64,000 nt of DNA from Streptomyces plumbidurans (GCF_019857225.1 NZ_JAFJSY010000014.1:1-64000), one strand, 5' to 3'; shown: positions 34,939 through 44,486, counted from the first letter of the stretch. The notes: a model not told the origin generated them from the letters alone. Numbers and translations are program-made.

Positions 34939-36090
34939 ATGCCCCAGCACGTGCCTTCCCCTCTGCGCGCCGGTCACCCCTGGGTGCCGCAGTCCCTCCC
35001 GGCGCTCCCCCCACAACCGCGCCGAATCGTTTTCCTTGCCCACCGCGACCTGGACAATCCGGCCGCCGGCGGCTCCGAGCTGCTGGTCGACCGGCTGGCC
35101 GAGGGGCTCACCGGCCTCGGCCACCAGGTGACCCTGATCTGCGGCGGTCCCGCCGCGTTCAGGGACTACCGGGTCGTGTCGGCGGGCGGCGAGTTCGGCC
35201 ACTATCTGCGCGCCCGCTCCGCCTTCGCCCGCCAGGTCGGCGAGACCGATCTGCTAGTCGAGGTCTGCAACGGGATGCCCTACCTCGCACCGCTCTGGCA
35301 CCGCGGCCCCACCCTGTGCCTGGTCAACCACGTCCACTCCGAGCTGTGGAGGATGCGCTTCGGCGGCGCCCTGCTGCCCGCCGCGCGGATCGGCCGAAGA
35401 CTCGAACAGTGGGCGCTGACCGGTGCCCAGCACCGGAGTCTGCTGGTCGCCGTCTCCCCCTCGACGGCGCATGCCCTGCGGGCGATCGGCGTCTCGCGGG
35501 ACCGGATCCGTGTCGTGCACAACGGCGTGGAGGAACCGGGGCCGCGCGCCGAACGCTCGCCCGAGCCGCTGTTCGTGGCGGTGGGCCGGCTCGTCGAGTA
35601 CAAGCGGATCGATCTGCTGCTCAGACTCTGGGAGCGGGTGCGGCCGGTCACCGGGGGGCGGTTGGTGATCGTCGGTGACGGTCCCGAACGGGAGCGCCTG
35701 GAGCAACTCGCCGGTCCCGGCGTCGAGTTTGCGGGCCATGTCTCCGAGGCGGAGAAGCATCGGTTGCTGTGCGCGGCGTGGCTGTTGTTGCATCCGTCGG
35801 CGGTGGAGGGGTGGGGGTTGGTTGTCACCGAGGCGGCTGCTCGGGAGACGCCGGCTGTTGCCTTCGATGTGCCTGGGCTGCGGGATTCCGTTGTCGACGG
35901 GGAGACCGGGGTGCTGGCGCACGGGGAGTCTTCTTTTGCCGCTGCCTGGTGCACGCTCGCTCTTTCCGGGCGGCGGCGTGAGGTGATGGGTAAGGCTGCG
36001 CGGGATCGGGCGGCTCGGTATCGCTGGCATCGGACTGTCAGACAGTTCCGGGCGGTTGCCGCTGAGGCGGTGAGGGGTTTTGCGCCGTGA
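34939..36090 (+). CDS. GT4-family glycosyltransferase
   Basis: This 383-residue GT-B enzyme starts at ATG 34939 (GGAG five bases upstream); an upstream in-frame GTG at 34795 lacks a convincing ribosome site. The N-terminal domain is IVFLAHRDLDNPAAGGSELLVDRLAEGL. The C-terminal nucleotide-sugar domain has VAVGRLVEYKRIDLLL, LVIVGDGPERERLEQLA and PSAVEGWGLVVTEAAARETP, with the catalytic E-x7-E motif. It likely adds a sugar to a lipid carrier or glycan at the inner membrane face. In its last 300 bp third positions shift towards G and T, unlike its neighbours. Confidence 0.88.
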   Translation: MPQHVPSPLRAGHPWVPQSLPALPPQPRRIVFLAHRDLDNPAAGGSELLVDRLAEGLTGLGHQVTLICGGPAAFRDYRVVSAGGEFGHYLRARSAFARQVGETDLLVEVCNGMPYLAPLWHRGPTLCLVNHVHSELWRMRFGGALLPAARIGRRLEQWALTGAQHRSLLVAVSPSTAHALRAIGVSRDRIRVVHNGVEEPGPRAERSPEPLFVAVGRLVEYKRIDLLLRLWERVRPVTGGRLVIVGDGPERERLEQLAGPGVEFAGHVSEAEKHRLLCAAWLLLHPSAVEGWGLVVTEAAARETPAVAFDVPGLRDSVVDGETGVLAHGESSFAAAWCTLALSGRRREVMGKAARDRAARYRWHRTVRQFRAVAAEAVRGFAP

Positions 36091-36172
36091 CGCGGGTGCG
36101 GGTTGGTCGTGGCTGGGCGCGCCCACGCGGCGGTAGCCGCGCATCAGACACAGCCCCGCGCCCCTACAGGCG
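36091..36172. repeat. Dispersed intergenic element, copy 2
   Basis: The motif order matches copy 1 at 20196-20278: CGCGGGTGCGGGTTG, GGGCGCGCCCACGCGGCGG, GTAGCCGCG, and ACAGCCCCGCGCCCCTAC. It fills the gap between the glycosyltransferase stop and the methyltransferase GTG. An open frame runs through it from 36087, but that would add 31 low-complexity Arg-rich residues to the methyltransferase. Confidence 0.6.
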
Positions 36173-36179
36173 CGCTCCG

Positions 36180-36917
36180 GTGACCCGGCACTTCAAGGAT
36201 CCCTCCTTTCGGCGGTCGCTCGCCCTCTTCCGGGCCTTCCTGCATGAGCAGGACGACCCCATCGGCTGCTACGAGTTGCTCGCCCGTGACGCCGTTGATC
36301 AAGTCGAGGCCTACGGCGGACCTGTCGACGGGCGGACCATTGTCGACGTCGGTGGAGGGGGTGGGTACTTCACCGAGGAGTTTCGGCGGCGGGGAGCGCT
36401 TGCCTGTCTCTTCGAGCCCGATGAGCGGGAGTTGGGGGAAAAGCCGCCCGAGTCGGCTGTGATCGCGGACGGTTATCTGCTGCCGTTGTACGACGGGGTC
36501 GCGGATGTGACCTTTTCGTCCAACGTGCTGGAGCATGTGGCCGATCCGCAGACGTTCTTGAGTGAGCTGGTGCGGGTGACGCGACCCGGTGGGCTGATCT
36601 ATGTGTCGTTCACCAACTGGCTGTCCCCGTGGGGCGGTCACGAGTGGGCGCCCTGGCACTACTTCGGGGCCGAACGGGCCCGCGCCCGCTATCAGCGCCG
36701 TACCGGAAGACCGGCCAAGCACACCCTTGGCGAGAACCTCTTCGCCGTGCACATCGGCGCCACCCTGCGGCAGGTCCGCGCCCGTGACGACGTGGCGATC
36801 GTCTCGGCGCGCTCCCGCTACTGGCCCTTCCTCGCGGAGACGGTCGTCAAGGCGCCCGGGATCCGCGAGGTGGCCACCTGGAACCTTCTCCTCATCCTCC
36901 GGCGGTGTCCCCCATGA
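36180..36917 (+). CDS. Class I SAM-dependent methyltransferase
   Basis: This 245-residue protein from GTG 36180 (TRHFKDPSFRRSLALFRAFLHEQ) has motif I IVDVGGGGGYFTEEF, an acidic LFEPDE at the end of strand 2, and SSNVLEHVADPQTFLSELVRVTRPGGLIYVSF. An upstream frame through the dispersed element is rejected because the family starts at this point as I recall it. The stop overlaps the aftD start by 4 bp. As I recall, mycobacteria carry a similar methyltransferase, GT4 and DUF3068 set (Rv0224c-Rv0227c), so it is probably part of the same glycan pathway. Confidence 0.85.
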   Translation: MTRHFKDPSFRRSLALFRAFLHEQDDPIGCYELLARDAVDQVEAYGGPVDGRTIVDVGGGGGYFTEEFRRRGALACLFEPDERELGEKPPESAVIADGYLLPLYDGVADVTFSSNVLEHVADPQTFLSELVRVTRPGGLIYVSFTNWLSPWGGHEWAPWHYFGAERARARYQRRTGRPAKHTLGENLFAVHIGATLRQVRARDDVAIVSARSRYWPFLAETVVKAPGIREVATWNLLLILRRCPP

Positions 36918-39900
36918 CGAGCACGGTCCAGGCTCCTCCCCCGGCAGCCGTCCCCACCACCGCGGCCGCCGCGGGCCCGCCGGAGGGCCCGCGGTCCAGG
37001 CGCTGGCTGCTGGGGTTCTGGGTCGTGGCGTTCGTGCTGTTCCTGGCGGTGCACCCGGGCCGGCAGACCTTCGACACCAAGCTGGGTGTCACGGTCGACC
37101 CGGGCGCGTTCTTCTCCGATCTCGGGCAGCTCTGGCAGGACCAGGGCAGCTTCGGCGGGATCCAGGACCAGTACGCCGGCTACCTCTGGCCGATGCTGCC
37201 GTTCTACTGGCTGGCCCATGCCGTGCAACTGCCGGTGTGGCTCGCCGAGCGGCTGTGGATGTCGCTGATCGTCTCCGTCGCCTTCTGGGGCGCGCTGCGG
37301 CTGGCCGAGCGGCTCGGCGTGGGCAGCCGGGGCTCGCGGCTGCTCGCCGGGGTGGCGTACGCGCTGTGGCCGGTGTTCACGATCGTCGTCGGGTCCACCT
37401 CGGCCGCGGCGCTGCCCGGCGCCTTCCTGCCCTGGGTGCTGCTGCCGCTGACGAACGAGCGCTACGGCGCCCGGGTGGCGGCCCTGCGCTCGGCGCTCGT
37501 CGTGCCGTTCATGGGCGGCGTCAACGGCGCCTCCACGCTGGCCTCGCTGCTGCCGGTCGGCCTGTATCTGCTCTCCCGCCCGCCCGGGCCCCGGCAGCGC
37601 AAGCTGATCGGCTGGTGGGTGCCGGGCGTGATCGTGGCGACGGCCTGGTGGTGGATACCGCTGCTGATGCTCGGCGTCTACGGCGAGAACTTCCTTCCGT
37701 ACGTGGAGACTTCGCAGACCACGACGGCCACCATGTCGGCGACGGAAGCGCTGCGCGGGGCCGGCGACTGGGTGGCGTATCTGCACTTCGGCGAGGCCTG
37801 GCTGCCCGCGGGCTGGACGGTGGCCGCCTCGGTGGTGGTGATCGTCTGTGCGGCGCTCGCGGCCGGTCTCGGGCTCGCCGGACTCGCCAGACGGGACATG
37901 CCGGAGCGGCGCTGGCTGGTGCTGACGGTGATCTCGGTCGTGCTGGTGCTGCTCGCCGGGTACGGCGGCGCGTTCGGCGCGCCCTTCCACGGGGTCGTGC
38001 AGGACTGGCTGAACGGCTGGCTGGTCCCCTTCCGCAACATCTACAAGTTCCAGACGGGGCTTGCGCTGGCGCTGGTCCTGGGTCTGGCCCATCTGGTGGG
38101 CGTGGCCGCCGAGCCGCGCGGTGCGCGCCGGCTGCGCGGGCGCCGTCTCGCCCCGCTGATCGCGGCGGTGCTGATCCTGCCGGGTCTGCTGTGGCCGTAC
38201 CTCAACGGCTCCATTCTCGACTCCGGCTCCTTCCAGGAGTTGCCCAAGTACTGGAAGACCACGGCGAGTTGGCTGCAGAAGTACTCGCCCGACTCCCGGG
38301 CGCTGGTGGTCCCGGCCGCCGCGCACGGCATCTACAGCTGGGGCTCTCCCATCGACCAGCCCCTCGACGTCCTCGCCAAGTCCCGCTGGGGACAACGGGA
38401 CTTCGTCCCCTTCGGCACTCCGGGCAACCGGCGCGCGACGGACGCCGTCGAGCAGGCCCTGGCCACCGGCAGCGAAGTTCCGGGACTGGCCGACTACTTG
38501 AGCCGGGCCGGCATCTACTACGTCGTCGTACGCAACGATCTCGACCCCGCGCAGGCCGACACGGTGCCGACTACGACCGTGAAGCGGACCCTTGAGCAGT
38601 CCGGCTACCGGCGGGTGACGGGCATCGGCCCGGTCATGACCGGCGGCGAGATCGCCCATGACGCACCGCTGCAGGTGGAGGGGTTGTATCCGCGACAGCG
38701 GGCGGTCGAGATCTACGAGCCCTCCGACCGGGCCGTGCCGCGACCCGGCCAGGCGCATCTGCTGCCCGTGTCCGACACGGCCGTCGTCTCCGGTGGCCCC
38801 GAGGCGCTGCTGCCGCTCGCCTCCGAGCTGCGCGGCCGGCCGACCGTGCTGACCGGCGACAACCACCCCGGCCTCGGCTCCCCGCCGCTGCAGATCACCG
38901 GTGACGGACTGCGCCGGGCGGACACCCGGTTCGGGCTGGTCACCGCCAACACCTCGTACACGTACACCGCATCGGAGCGCAACGCGCCGGACGCCGTGCA
39001 GGACGCGGGCAGGAAGCCGCGCCAGATCCTGCCGGTCAAGGGGCTCGACCATCAGACGGTGGCCCAACTGCGCGGCGCCCGCTCGGTGACGGCGTCCTCC
39101 AGCGGGAACTGGCTCTTCCATCTGCCGCAGTACGACCCCGTGAACGCCTTCGACGGCAATCCGCAGACCGCCTGGACCGAGGGCGCGCCCGGGTCGCCGG
39201 ACGGGCAGTGGCTGCGGATCGCCTTCACCGGGAAGTACGACATGCCGTCGTCGTTCAAGGTCACCCCGCTGCCGCAGCAGAGCGTGCGCTCGGCGGCGAC
39301 GAAGGTGCGGGTGGAGACCGAGAACGGCTCGCGGACCAGTTTCCTGAGGCCCAACGGCACCACGCAGAGCATCAAGGCGCCGGTGGGGAACACGAGTTGG
39401 CTGAAGCTGACGATCACCGACTCGGTGGCGCGCCGCTCGGGTCTGACCGGCGCGGGCTTCTCCGAGATCGCGCTGCCGCACGTCCAGGTGACCCGTCTGC
39501 TCCGGCTGCCGACGGACGCGGACAAGGCGTCCGACGCCGCGGCCTCCCTGATCTCCCTGCACCGCGCCGCCGACCCCACCGGGCTCTCCGCGACCGGCAC
39601 CGAGGCGGGCCTGCACCGGCGCTTCTCCACGGCGACGGCGGGGACGTACGAGATGAGGGCGAGCGCGGTGCCGGTGCCCGGCGAGGACCTCGACAAGCTG
39701 CTCTACGAGGTCGCGCCGGAACAGCAGCACCGCATCGTGGCGACCGCCGACTCGACGGCGCCGCTCGGCGCGGGCGTCTCGGCGCGCAATCTCACCGACG
39801 GCGATCTGACGACGGCGTGGATCGCGGGCGACCGGCCCACGATCCATCTGAGCTGGAGCGGCAAACAGCCCATCGGTGAAGTGGTGCTGGCCCCGGCGGG

Positions 39901-41428
39901 CGGACTTTCGACCCGGGCGACCGAGGTGCACATCAGCTCGCCGGACGGCTCGACCATCGCCGGCGTCGACGAGAACGGCGTGGTCCGCTTCGACCCGATC
40001 ACCACCGACCGGCTGGACATCACCGTCACCCGGACCGCGCCGCTGACCCTGCACAACCCGGTCGCCGACGAGGATCTGCAGCTGCCCGTGGGCCTGACCG
40101 AGGCCTACATCCCGGCGCTGGACCGGTACCGCACACCGCAGCCGAGGAGCTCCCGGACGTTCTCGCTGCCGTGCGGGCGGGGGCCGGATGTGGCGGTGGA
40201 CGGCACGCTGTACGCCACGAGCGTGAAGGGGACCGTACGGGATCTGCGGGAGCGGCGGCAGGTGACTGTGACGCTCTGCCAACAGGGCCGTTCCGACACG
40301 GGACTTGAGCTGACGTCGGGCGCGCACCGGGTCGAGGCCGGGGACGCGGGGCCGCTGATCCTCACCGATGTGACGCTGACCCGCGGCACGGTCACCGAAC
40401 CCACGGCCGTGGCGCGCCGGTTGACGGTACGGGACTGGCTGGGCGACCGCCGCGAGGTGACCGTCGGCTCCGGCGCCGCCATGTATCTGACGACGTACGA
40501 GAACTACAACGACGGCTGGAAGGCCACCCTGGACGGCAAGGAGCTGACCCCGGTCCGCCTCGACGGCTGGCAGCAGGGCTGGCGGATCCCGTCTGGATCG
40601 GGCGGCACCGTCAAGCTGACGTACGAGCCCGCGACGACCTACGAGGGCGGCCTGATCGGCGGGGCCGCGGGGCTGGCGGTGCTGATCGGCCTGGTCGTGT
40701 GGCGCCGCCGCGCGCCGAACCCCGACCCGCTGCAGCCACCCGCGCCGCTGCCGGGACTGTGGCTCGGCACGGTGGTGCTGACGGCGGTGGGCATCGTGAT
40801 CGCCGGGTGGTTCGCACTGCTGGTGCCCGCCCTGGCACTGCTCGCACTGCGGCGGCGCCCGCTGCTCGTCCCGATCGCCTTCGCCGCCCTCGCGGGCGCG
40901 GGGATCGCGGCGGCCACGGGGGCCGGCGAGCCCGCGGGCGCGGGCCACGGAGCCTTCGGACACGCGGCCCAACTACTCGCGCTGGTAGGGCTGTTCGCGG
41001 GCATGGTGAGCGTGCGGGAGCCGGACGAACGACCGGGCTCGACGGCGGTGCTGCCTGCGGCGCCCTTGCCGGGATCGGCACCCGGAGGACCCGCGCCCGG
41101 TTCCGAGGCCCCGACCCGTCCGCTCCCGCCGCTCCCCCACCTGCCGCAGCGGCAGCGCGGCGAGAGCGGGCCACCCCCTGGGCGCTCCCGCGAGGGCGAA
41201 CGCGGGGACGACGGCGGCCCGCGCTCCGGTCCCGCGGACACGGCACCCGCTCCCGGCCCCGACGCCGGGCACACGATTTCGGCGCGCGGTCCCGGTGGGC
41301 CCGATCCCGACCCGCCCACCGCGCGGATCAGGCGCGGCAAACCGCTGTTCCGGCCGACCGCGCCAGAGACGGAGCGACCCGAGAAGGAGCCGCCCGAGAC
41401 CGACAGGGAGAGGGGCGAGCCCACGTGA
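36914..41428 (+). CDS. aftD: AftD-type alpha-(1->3)-arabinofuranosyltransferase
   Basis: This 1,504-residue membrane protein has an N-terminal GT-C core of about eleven spans. The first periplasmic loop holds the acidic signature FDTKLGVTVDPGAFFSDL, then GYLWPMLPFYWL, ERLWMSLIVSVAFWG and WPVFTIVVGSTSAAALPGAFLPWVLLPL. These match DUF3367/AftD of mycobacteria. Two F5/8C-like carbohydrate-binding modules follow (AFDGNPQTAWTEG and NLTDGDLTTAWIAGDRP). Three spans come near residues 1250-1360, then a charged Pro/Arg tail. AftD adds arabinofuranose from decaprenyl-phospho-arabinose to arabinan. Streptomyces lack mycobacterial arabinogalactan, so the acceptor here must be a different glycan. ATG 36914 and the final GTGA overlap link it to both neighbours. 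Confidence 0.88.
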   Translation: MTSTVQAPPPAAVPTTAAAAGPPEGPRSRRWLLGFWVVAFVLFLAVHPGRQTFDTKLGVTVDPGAFFSDLGQLWQDQGSFGGIQDQYAGYLWPMLPFYWLAHAVQLPVWLAERLWMSLIVSVAFWGALRLAERLGVGSRGSRLLAGVAYALWPVFTIVVGSTSAAALPGAFLPWVLLPLTNERYGARVAALRSALVVPFMGGVNGASTLASLLPVGLYLLSRPPGPRQRKLIGWWVPGVIVATAWWWIPLLMLGVYGENFLPYVETSQTTTATMSATEALRGAGDWVAYLHFGEAWLPAGWTVAASVVVIVCAALAAGLGLAGLARRDMPERRWLVLTVISVVLVLLAGYGGAFGAPFHGVVQDWLNGWLVPFRNIYKFQTGLALALVLGLAHLVGVAAEPRGARRLRGRRLAPLIAAVLILPGLLWPYLNGSILDSGSFQELPKYWKTTASWLQKYSPDSRALVVPAAAHGIYSWGSPIDQPLDVLAKSRWGQRDFVPFGTPGNRRATDAVEQALATGSEVPGLADYLSRAGIYYVVVRNDLDPAQADTVPTTTVKRTLEQSGYRRVTGIGPVMTGGEIAHDAPLQVEGLYPRQRAVEIYEPSDRAVPRPGQAHLLPVSDTAVVSGGPEALLPLASELRGRPTVLTGDNHPGLGSPPLQITGDGLRRADTRFGLVTANTSYTYTASERNAPDAVQDAGRKPRQILPVKGLDHQTVAQLRGARSVTASSSGNWLFHLPQYDPVNAFDGNPQTAWTEGAPGSPDGQWLRIAFTGKYDMPSSFKVTPLPQQSVRSAATKVRVETENGSRTSFLRPNGTTQSIKAPVGNTSWLKLTITDSVARRSGLTGAGFSEIALPHVQVTRLLRLPTDADKASDAAASLISLHRAADPTGLSATGTEAGLHRRFSTATAGTYEMRASAVPVPGEDLDKLLYEVAPEQQHRIVATADSTAPLGAGVSARNLTDGDLTTAWIAGDRPTIHLSWSGKQPIGEVVLAPAGGLSTRATEVHISSPDGSTIAGVDENGVVRFDPITTDRLDITVTRTAPLTLHNPVADEDLQLPVGLTEAYIPALDRYRTPQPRSSRTFSLPCGRGPDVAVDGTLYATSVKGTVRDLRERRQVTVTLCQQGRSDTGLELTSGAHRVEAGDAGPLILTDVTLTRGTVTEPTAVARRLTVRDWLGDRREVTVGSGAAMYLTTYENYNDGWKATLDGKELTPVRLDGWQQGWRIPSGSGGTVKLTYEPATTYEGGLIGGAAGLAVLIGLVVWRRRAPNPDPLQPPAPLPGLWLGTVVLTAVGIVIAGWFALLVPALALLALRRRPLLVPIAFAALAGAGIAAATGAGEPAGAGHGAFGHAAQLLALVGLFAGMVSVREPDERPGSTAVLPAAPLPGSAPGGPAPGSEAPTRPLPPLPHLPQRQRGESGPPPGRSREGERGDDGGPRSGPADTAPAPGPDAGHTISARGPGGPDPDPPTARIRRGKPLFRPTAPETERPEKEPPETDRERGEPT

Positions 41429-42813
41429 CCGCACTCGACCATCCCGCCCGCGCCGGCGGCCCGGCGCATCCGCCCGTACGGATCCCGTTCCCGGTCGTCG
41501 ACGAGGTGGCCCGGCACTGCCTGCAGGAGGAGGAGCCGGAGACCGTCCACATCGAGGTGCATCTGCCGGGACGGTTGGACCGCGACCGCCTGCGTACCGC
41601 GTTCACCGAGGCGCTGCGCAGGCACCCCCGCATCCTGATGCGCGAGGCGCCCGGCCGCTGGTACCGGCGGCGCTACGAATGGGAGTTGACCGCCGAGCCG
41701 GACGCCGAGGTGGTGACCTTCCCGTCGGCCGGCCGCTGCGCCCTGCGCGACGCCCGCACCCGCGCCCTGACCACGGCACCGCCGCTGTCCCTGTCCCCGC
41801 CGATACGCCTGGAGGTGGTGGAGGGCGCGGGCCCGGCGGAGGGCAGCGAGGCGTCGGACGGTGTCGGTGTGCCGCCCGGACGGCCCGGCGGACCCCAGCC
41901 GCCGCGCCCCGGGGGCACCGTTCTCTTCCTCACCATCAACCACACCGCTCTCGACGGCCCCGCCTGTCTGCGGGTGCTCGCCACCGCCGCCGAGCTCTAC
42001 GGCGGCCGCGACAACTCCCCCGCGGCACCGCCCGTACGCCCACCGGAGGCCCCCCAGGACCCCGGCGACACCCCCTCCAACTGGTCCCCGCCCGCCCGTG
42101 TCGCCCCCGGCACCCCCGAGCCCTCCCCCGGCAACGGCATGCTCGTCACCGAAATCCCCCTGCCGCACCGCCCCAAGGGCTCGCCCTACACGGTGAACGA
42201 CCAGCTGATGGTGGCCACCGCGCTCACCATCGCCCACTGGAACCGCGAACACGGCGCCGGGCCGCGCCCCTTGCGCATCACCATGCCCGTGGACGACCGC
42301 CCCCGGGACACCACCATGCCCATCGGCAACGGCACCCGGTTGGTCGAAGTGCCGTTCTCCATGGCGGAGTTGGCGGCACACGGCACCGACGAGATGCCCG
42401 CCCTGCTCCGCCGTACGGCGACCCGCACCCGCGCCCTGAAGTCGCTCCCCAGGCCCCAACTCGGCCACGGCGCCGCCCTGCTCACCGCCCCCGTCACCCC
42501 CGTGGCCTGGCGCGCCGCCCTCACCCGGGGCCTGCGCAGGGCCGCCGCGCCCTGGACGTCGACGACGCTGCTCAGCAACATCGGCCGCGTCCCCTACCCG
42601 CTGGACTTCGGCGAGGAGGCGGGCCGTGCGCACGCGGTCTGGTTCTCGGCGCCCGCGCGCATGCCGCGCGGCCTGACCGTCACCACCGCCTCCACCGCGG
42701 GCCGCCTGCACCTCGCTCTGCGCTGGTCGCGCGCGCTGCTCAGCCACGGCGACGGCGCGCATCTGCGCGACCTGTTCGAGCACTATCTGCACGCCACGGA
42801 GGTGACCCCGTGA
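41425..42813 (+). CDS. Condensation-domain-like acyltransferase
   Basis: This 462-residue protein belongs to the CoA-dependent acyltransferase/condensation fold. The catalytic motif is NHTALDGPA (HxxxDG, about residue 172-177), and NDQLMVATALTIAHWN with the downstream LLSNIGRVP corresponds to the structural motif of the second lobe. It is a standalone enzyme without carrier or adenylation domains, like PapA-type acyltransferases of mycobacteria. Encoded between AftD and a methyltransferase with GTGA overlaps on both sides, it probably acylates a glycan or glycolipid. The donor and acceptor are unknown. Confidence 0.75.
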   Translation: MTALDHPARAGGPAHPPVRIPFPVVDEVARHCLQEEEPETVHIEVHLPGRLDRDRLRTAFTEALRRHPRILMREAPGRWYRRRYEWELTAEPDAEVVTFPSAGRCALRDARTRALTTAPPLSLSPPIRLEVVEGAGPAEGSEASDGVGVPPGRPGGPQPPRPGGTVLFLTINHTALDGPACLRVLATAAELYGGRDNSPAAPPVRPPEAPQDPGDTPSNWSPPARVAPGTPEPSPGNGMLVTEIPLPHRPKGSPYTVNDQLMVATALTIAHWNREHGAGPRPLRITMPVDDRPRDTTMPIGNGTRLVEVPFSMAELAAHGTDEMPALLRRTATRTRALKSLPRPQLGHGAALLTAPVTPVAWRAALTRGLRRAAAPWTSTTLLSNIGRVPYPLDFGEEAGRAHAVWFSAPARMPRGLTVTTASTAGRLHLALRWSRALLSHGDGAHLRDLFEHYLHATEVTP

Positions 42814-43544
42814 CCACCGCCCCGGCACACCACCCCGACCTGCGCGACTTCTACGAGGACCCGGCCGTTCCCGTCGCCTCCGGCACCCCGCGCACCCTCC
42901 GCCAGGCCCGGATGCTGGCCGCCGCTCTCGGTCCGGCCGCCAGCACGCCGTGCACCGTCCTCGACATCGGCTGCGGCGACGGCACCGCCGCCGCCACCGC
43001 CGCCCCCTTGCTGGACGGCCACCGCATCGTCGGCGTCGACTGGTCCCAGGACGCCCTCACCCGCGCCCGTACGCGTCTGACGTACGCGATCCGGGGTGAA
43101 CTCACCGGCGGGGGGCTGCCGTTCAGGTCCGGTTGCGCCGACGCCGTGCTGTTCAGCGAGGTCGTCGAACATCTGGTCGACCCGGACGCGGCACTCGACG
43201 AGATCCGCCGGGTGCTGCGCCCGGGCGGCCACCTGATGCTCTCCACCCCGAACCTGGCCGCCTGGTACAACCGCGCACTGCTGCTCGCCGGGGTGCAGCC
43301 CGTGTTCTCCGAGGTCAGCCTGCGCGCGATCCACGGCCGCCCCGGCAAGGAGGTGGTGGGACATCTGCGGCTGTACACCGCCCGCGCGCTGCGGGAGTTC
43401 GTCACCGCGGCCGGATTCGAGGTGGTGGGGATGAAGGGCGCGCCCTTCCACGGCGTGCCCCGCCCGCTGCGCGCCCTCGACCGGCTGGCCTGCACCAGAC
43501 CCTCGCTCGCCTCGATCCTGCTCCTGCACGCGACGAAGACGTAG
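42810..43544 (+). CDS. Class I SAM-dependent methyltransferase
   Basis: This 244-residue enzyme has motif I VLDIGCGDGTAAATAAPLL, acidic VGVDWSQDAL, and FSEVVEHLVDPDAALDEIRRVLRPGGHLMLSTPN. That pattern fits the UbiG/COQ5-like Methyltransf_11 group. The tail PFHGVPRPLRALDRLACTRPSLASILLLHATK is typical of glycan-locus methyltransferases. GTG 42810 overlaps the acyltransferase stop. The substrate could be a sugar or lipid headgroup of the surface glycan. Confidence 0.85.
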   Translation: MTTAPAHHPDLRDFYEDPAVPVASGTPRTLRQARMLAAALGPAASTPCTVLDIGCGDGTAAATAAPLLDGHRIVGVDWSQDALTRARTRLTYAIRGELTGGGLPFRSGCADAVLFSEVVEHLVDPDAALDEIRRVLRPGGHLMLSTPNLAAWYNRALLLAGVQPVFSEVSLRAIHGRPGKEVVGHLRLYTARALREFVTAAGFEVVGMKGAPFHGVPRPLRALDRLACTRPSLASILLLHATKT

Positions 43545-43556
43545 AGGGGGGCCGCC

Positions 43557-44486
43557 ATGTGGTGGGGAGTGGCCGCGGCCCTGATGGCGAACACCCTGTA
43601 CAGCCTCGGTTTCGTCCTGGAGAAACGGGCGCTCAGCGGCCTCCCCGAGGTGACCATCCGCAAGCCCGCCCGGCTGCTGCGGCTGGTGATCGGCAGTCCG
43701 CTGTGGATCGGCGGCTCGCTGGCGCTGGCCGCGGGGTTCGGTGCGCAGCTCGTCGTCTACCGCACCCTGCCGATCGCCGCCGCCCAGGGCATCTTCGTCT
43801 CCGGCCTGGTGCTGCTCGTGCTGCTCTCGGCCCGGCTGCTCGGCGAGGAGACCACGGGACGGGAGCGGTACGCGCTCGGTGCGATCCTCGGCGCCCTGCT
43901 CATGGTGGTGCTCTCGCTCAAGGAGCAGGGCGCGGGCGCCGACTCCGTCAGCCGCAGCGCGCCGTACCCGCTGATCCTGCTGGTGTGCGTGCCGTCGCTC
44001 GCGGGCGGGGTGTGGCTCTACGGCTCCGCGGAGCGCCGTGCCCGCCACCGGCACCGGGCGCCGACCACAGGGGTGGAGTACGGGGTGGCCGTGGGCCTGC
44101 TGTACGGGGTCAGCTCGCTCGCCATCAAGGGCGTGTCGAGCTGTCTGACCGCCGGTGGGCTCGGGCCGGCGGTGTCCGGGGTGATCCGCTCGCCGTACCC
44201 CTATCTCCTGCTGTTCACCGGCGCGTTCGGCCTGGTGATGTCGCAGGCCGCGCTGCAGCGCTGCCGGGCCTCGCTGATCGTGCCCGTCTGCACCACGGTC
44301 ACCTGCCTGTACACGGCCGTGCTCGGCACGCTCGCGTTCGGCGAGGCGCTGCCGCACGACCCCGTACGGCTCGCGCTGCGCCTGGCGGGCATCGCGCTGG
44401 CCGTGTCCGTACTCCTCGCCATGCCCAAACACGACCCACAGCCCTCCCAACCCCCCATTGCCACCAAGGAGTTGACCCCTCCATGA
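43557..44486 (+). CDS. DMT-superfamily (EamA-like) permease
   Basis: This 309-residue protein has nine to ten hydrophobic segments, beginning MWWGVAAALMANTLYSLGFVLEKRAL and including LALAAGFGAQLVVYRTLPIAAAQGIFV and LYTAVLGTLAFGEALPHD. The repeat structure of a drug/metabolite transporter is evident. In this operon it may move a lipid-linked sugar or precursor across the membrane. ATG 43557 lies after GAGGGGG. The Trm112-like gene starts within its stop codon. Confidence 0.8.
   Translation: MWWGVAAALMANTLYSLGFVLEKRALSGLPEVTIRKPARLLRLVIGSPLWIGGSLALAAGFGAQLVVYRTLPIAAAQGIFVSGLVLLVLLSARLLGEETTGRERYALGAILGALLMVVLSLKEQGAGADSVSRSAPYPLILLVCVPSLAGGVWLYGSAERRARHRHRAPTTGVEYGVAVGLLYGVSSLAIKGVSSCLTAGGLGPAVSGVIRSPYPYLLLFTGAFGLVMSQAALQRCRASLIVPVCTTVTCLYTAVLGTLAFGEALPHDPVRLALRLAGIALAVSVLLAMPKHDPQPSQPPIATKELTPP

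Noticed and set aside
36087..36179. An extended methyltransferase start inside the dispersed element
   Set aside because: It would add 31 Arg-rich residues encoded by the repeat; GTG 36180 begins where the protein's conserved sequence begins.
36818..40972. A 1,384-codon open frame on the minus strand opposite aftD
   Set aside because: It is Arg/Gly/Gln-rich with no domain pattern, and lies fully antisense to a well-supported membrane enzyme; long antisense frames are expected at this GC content.
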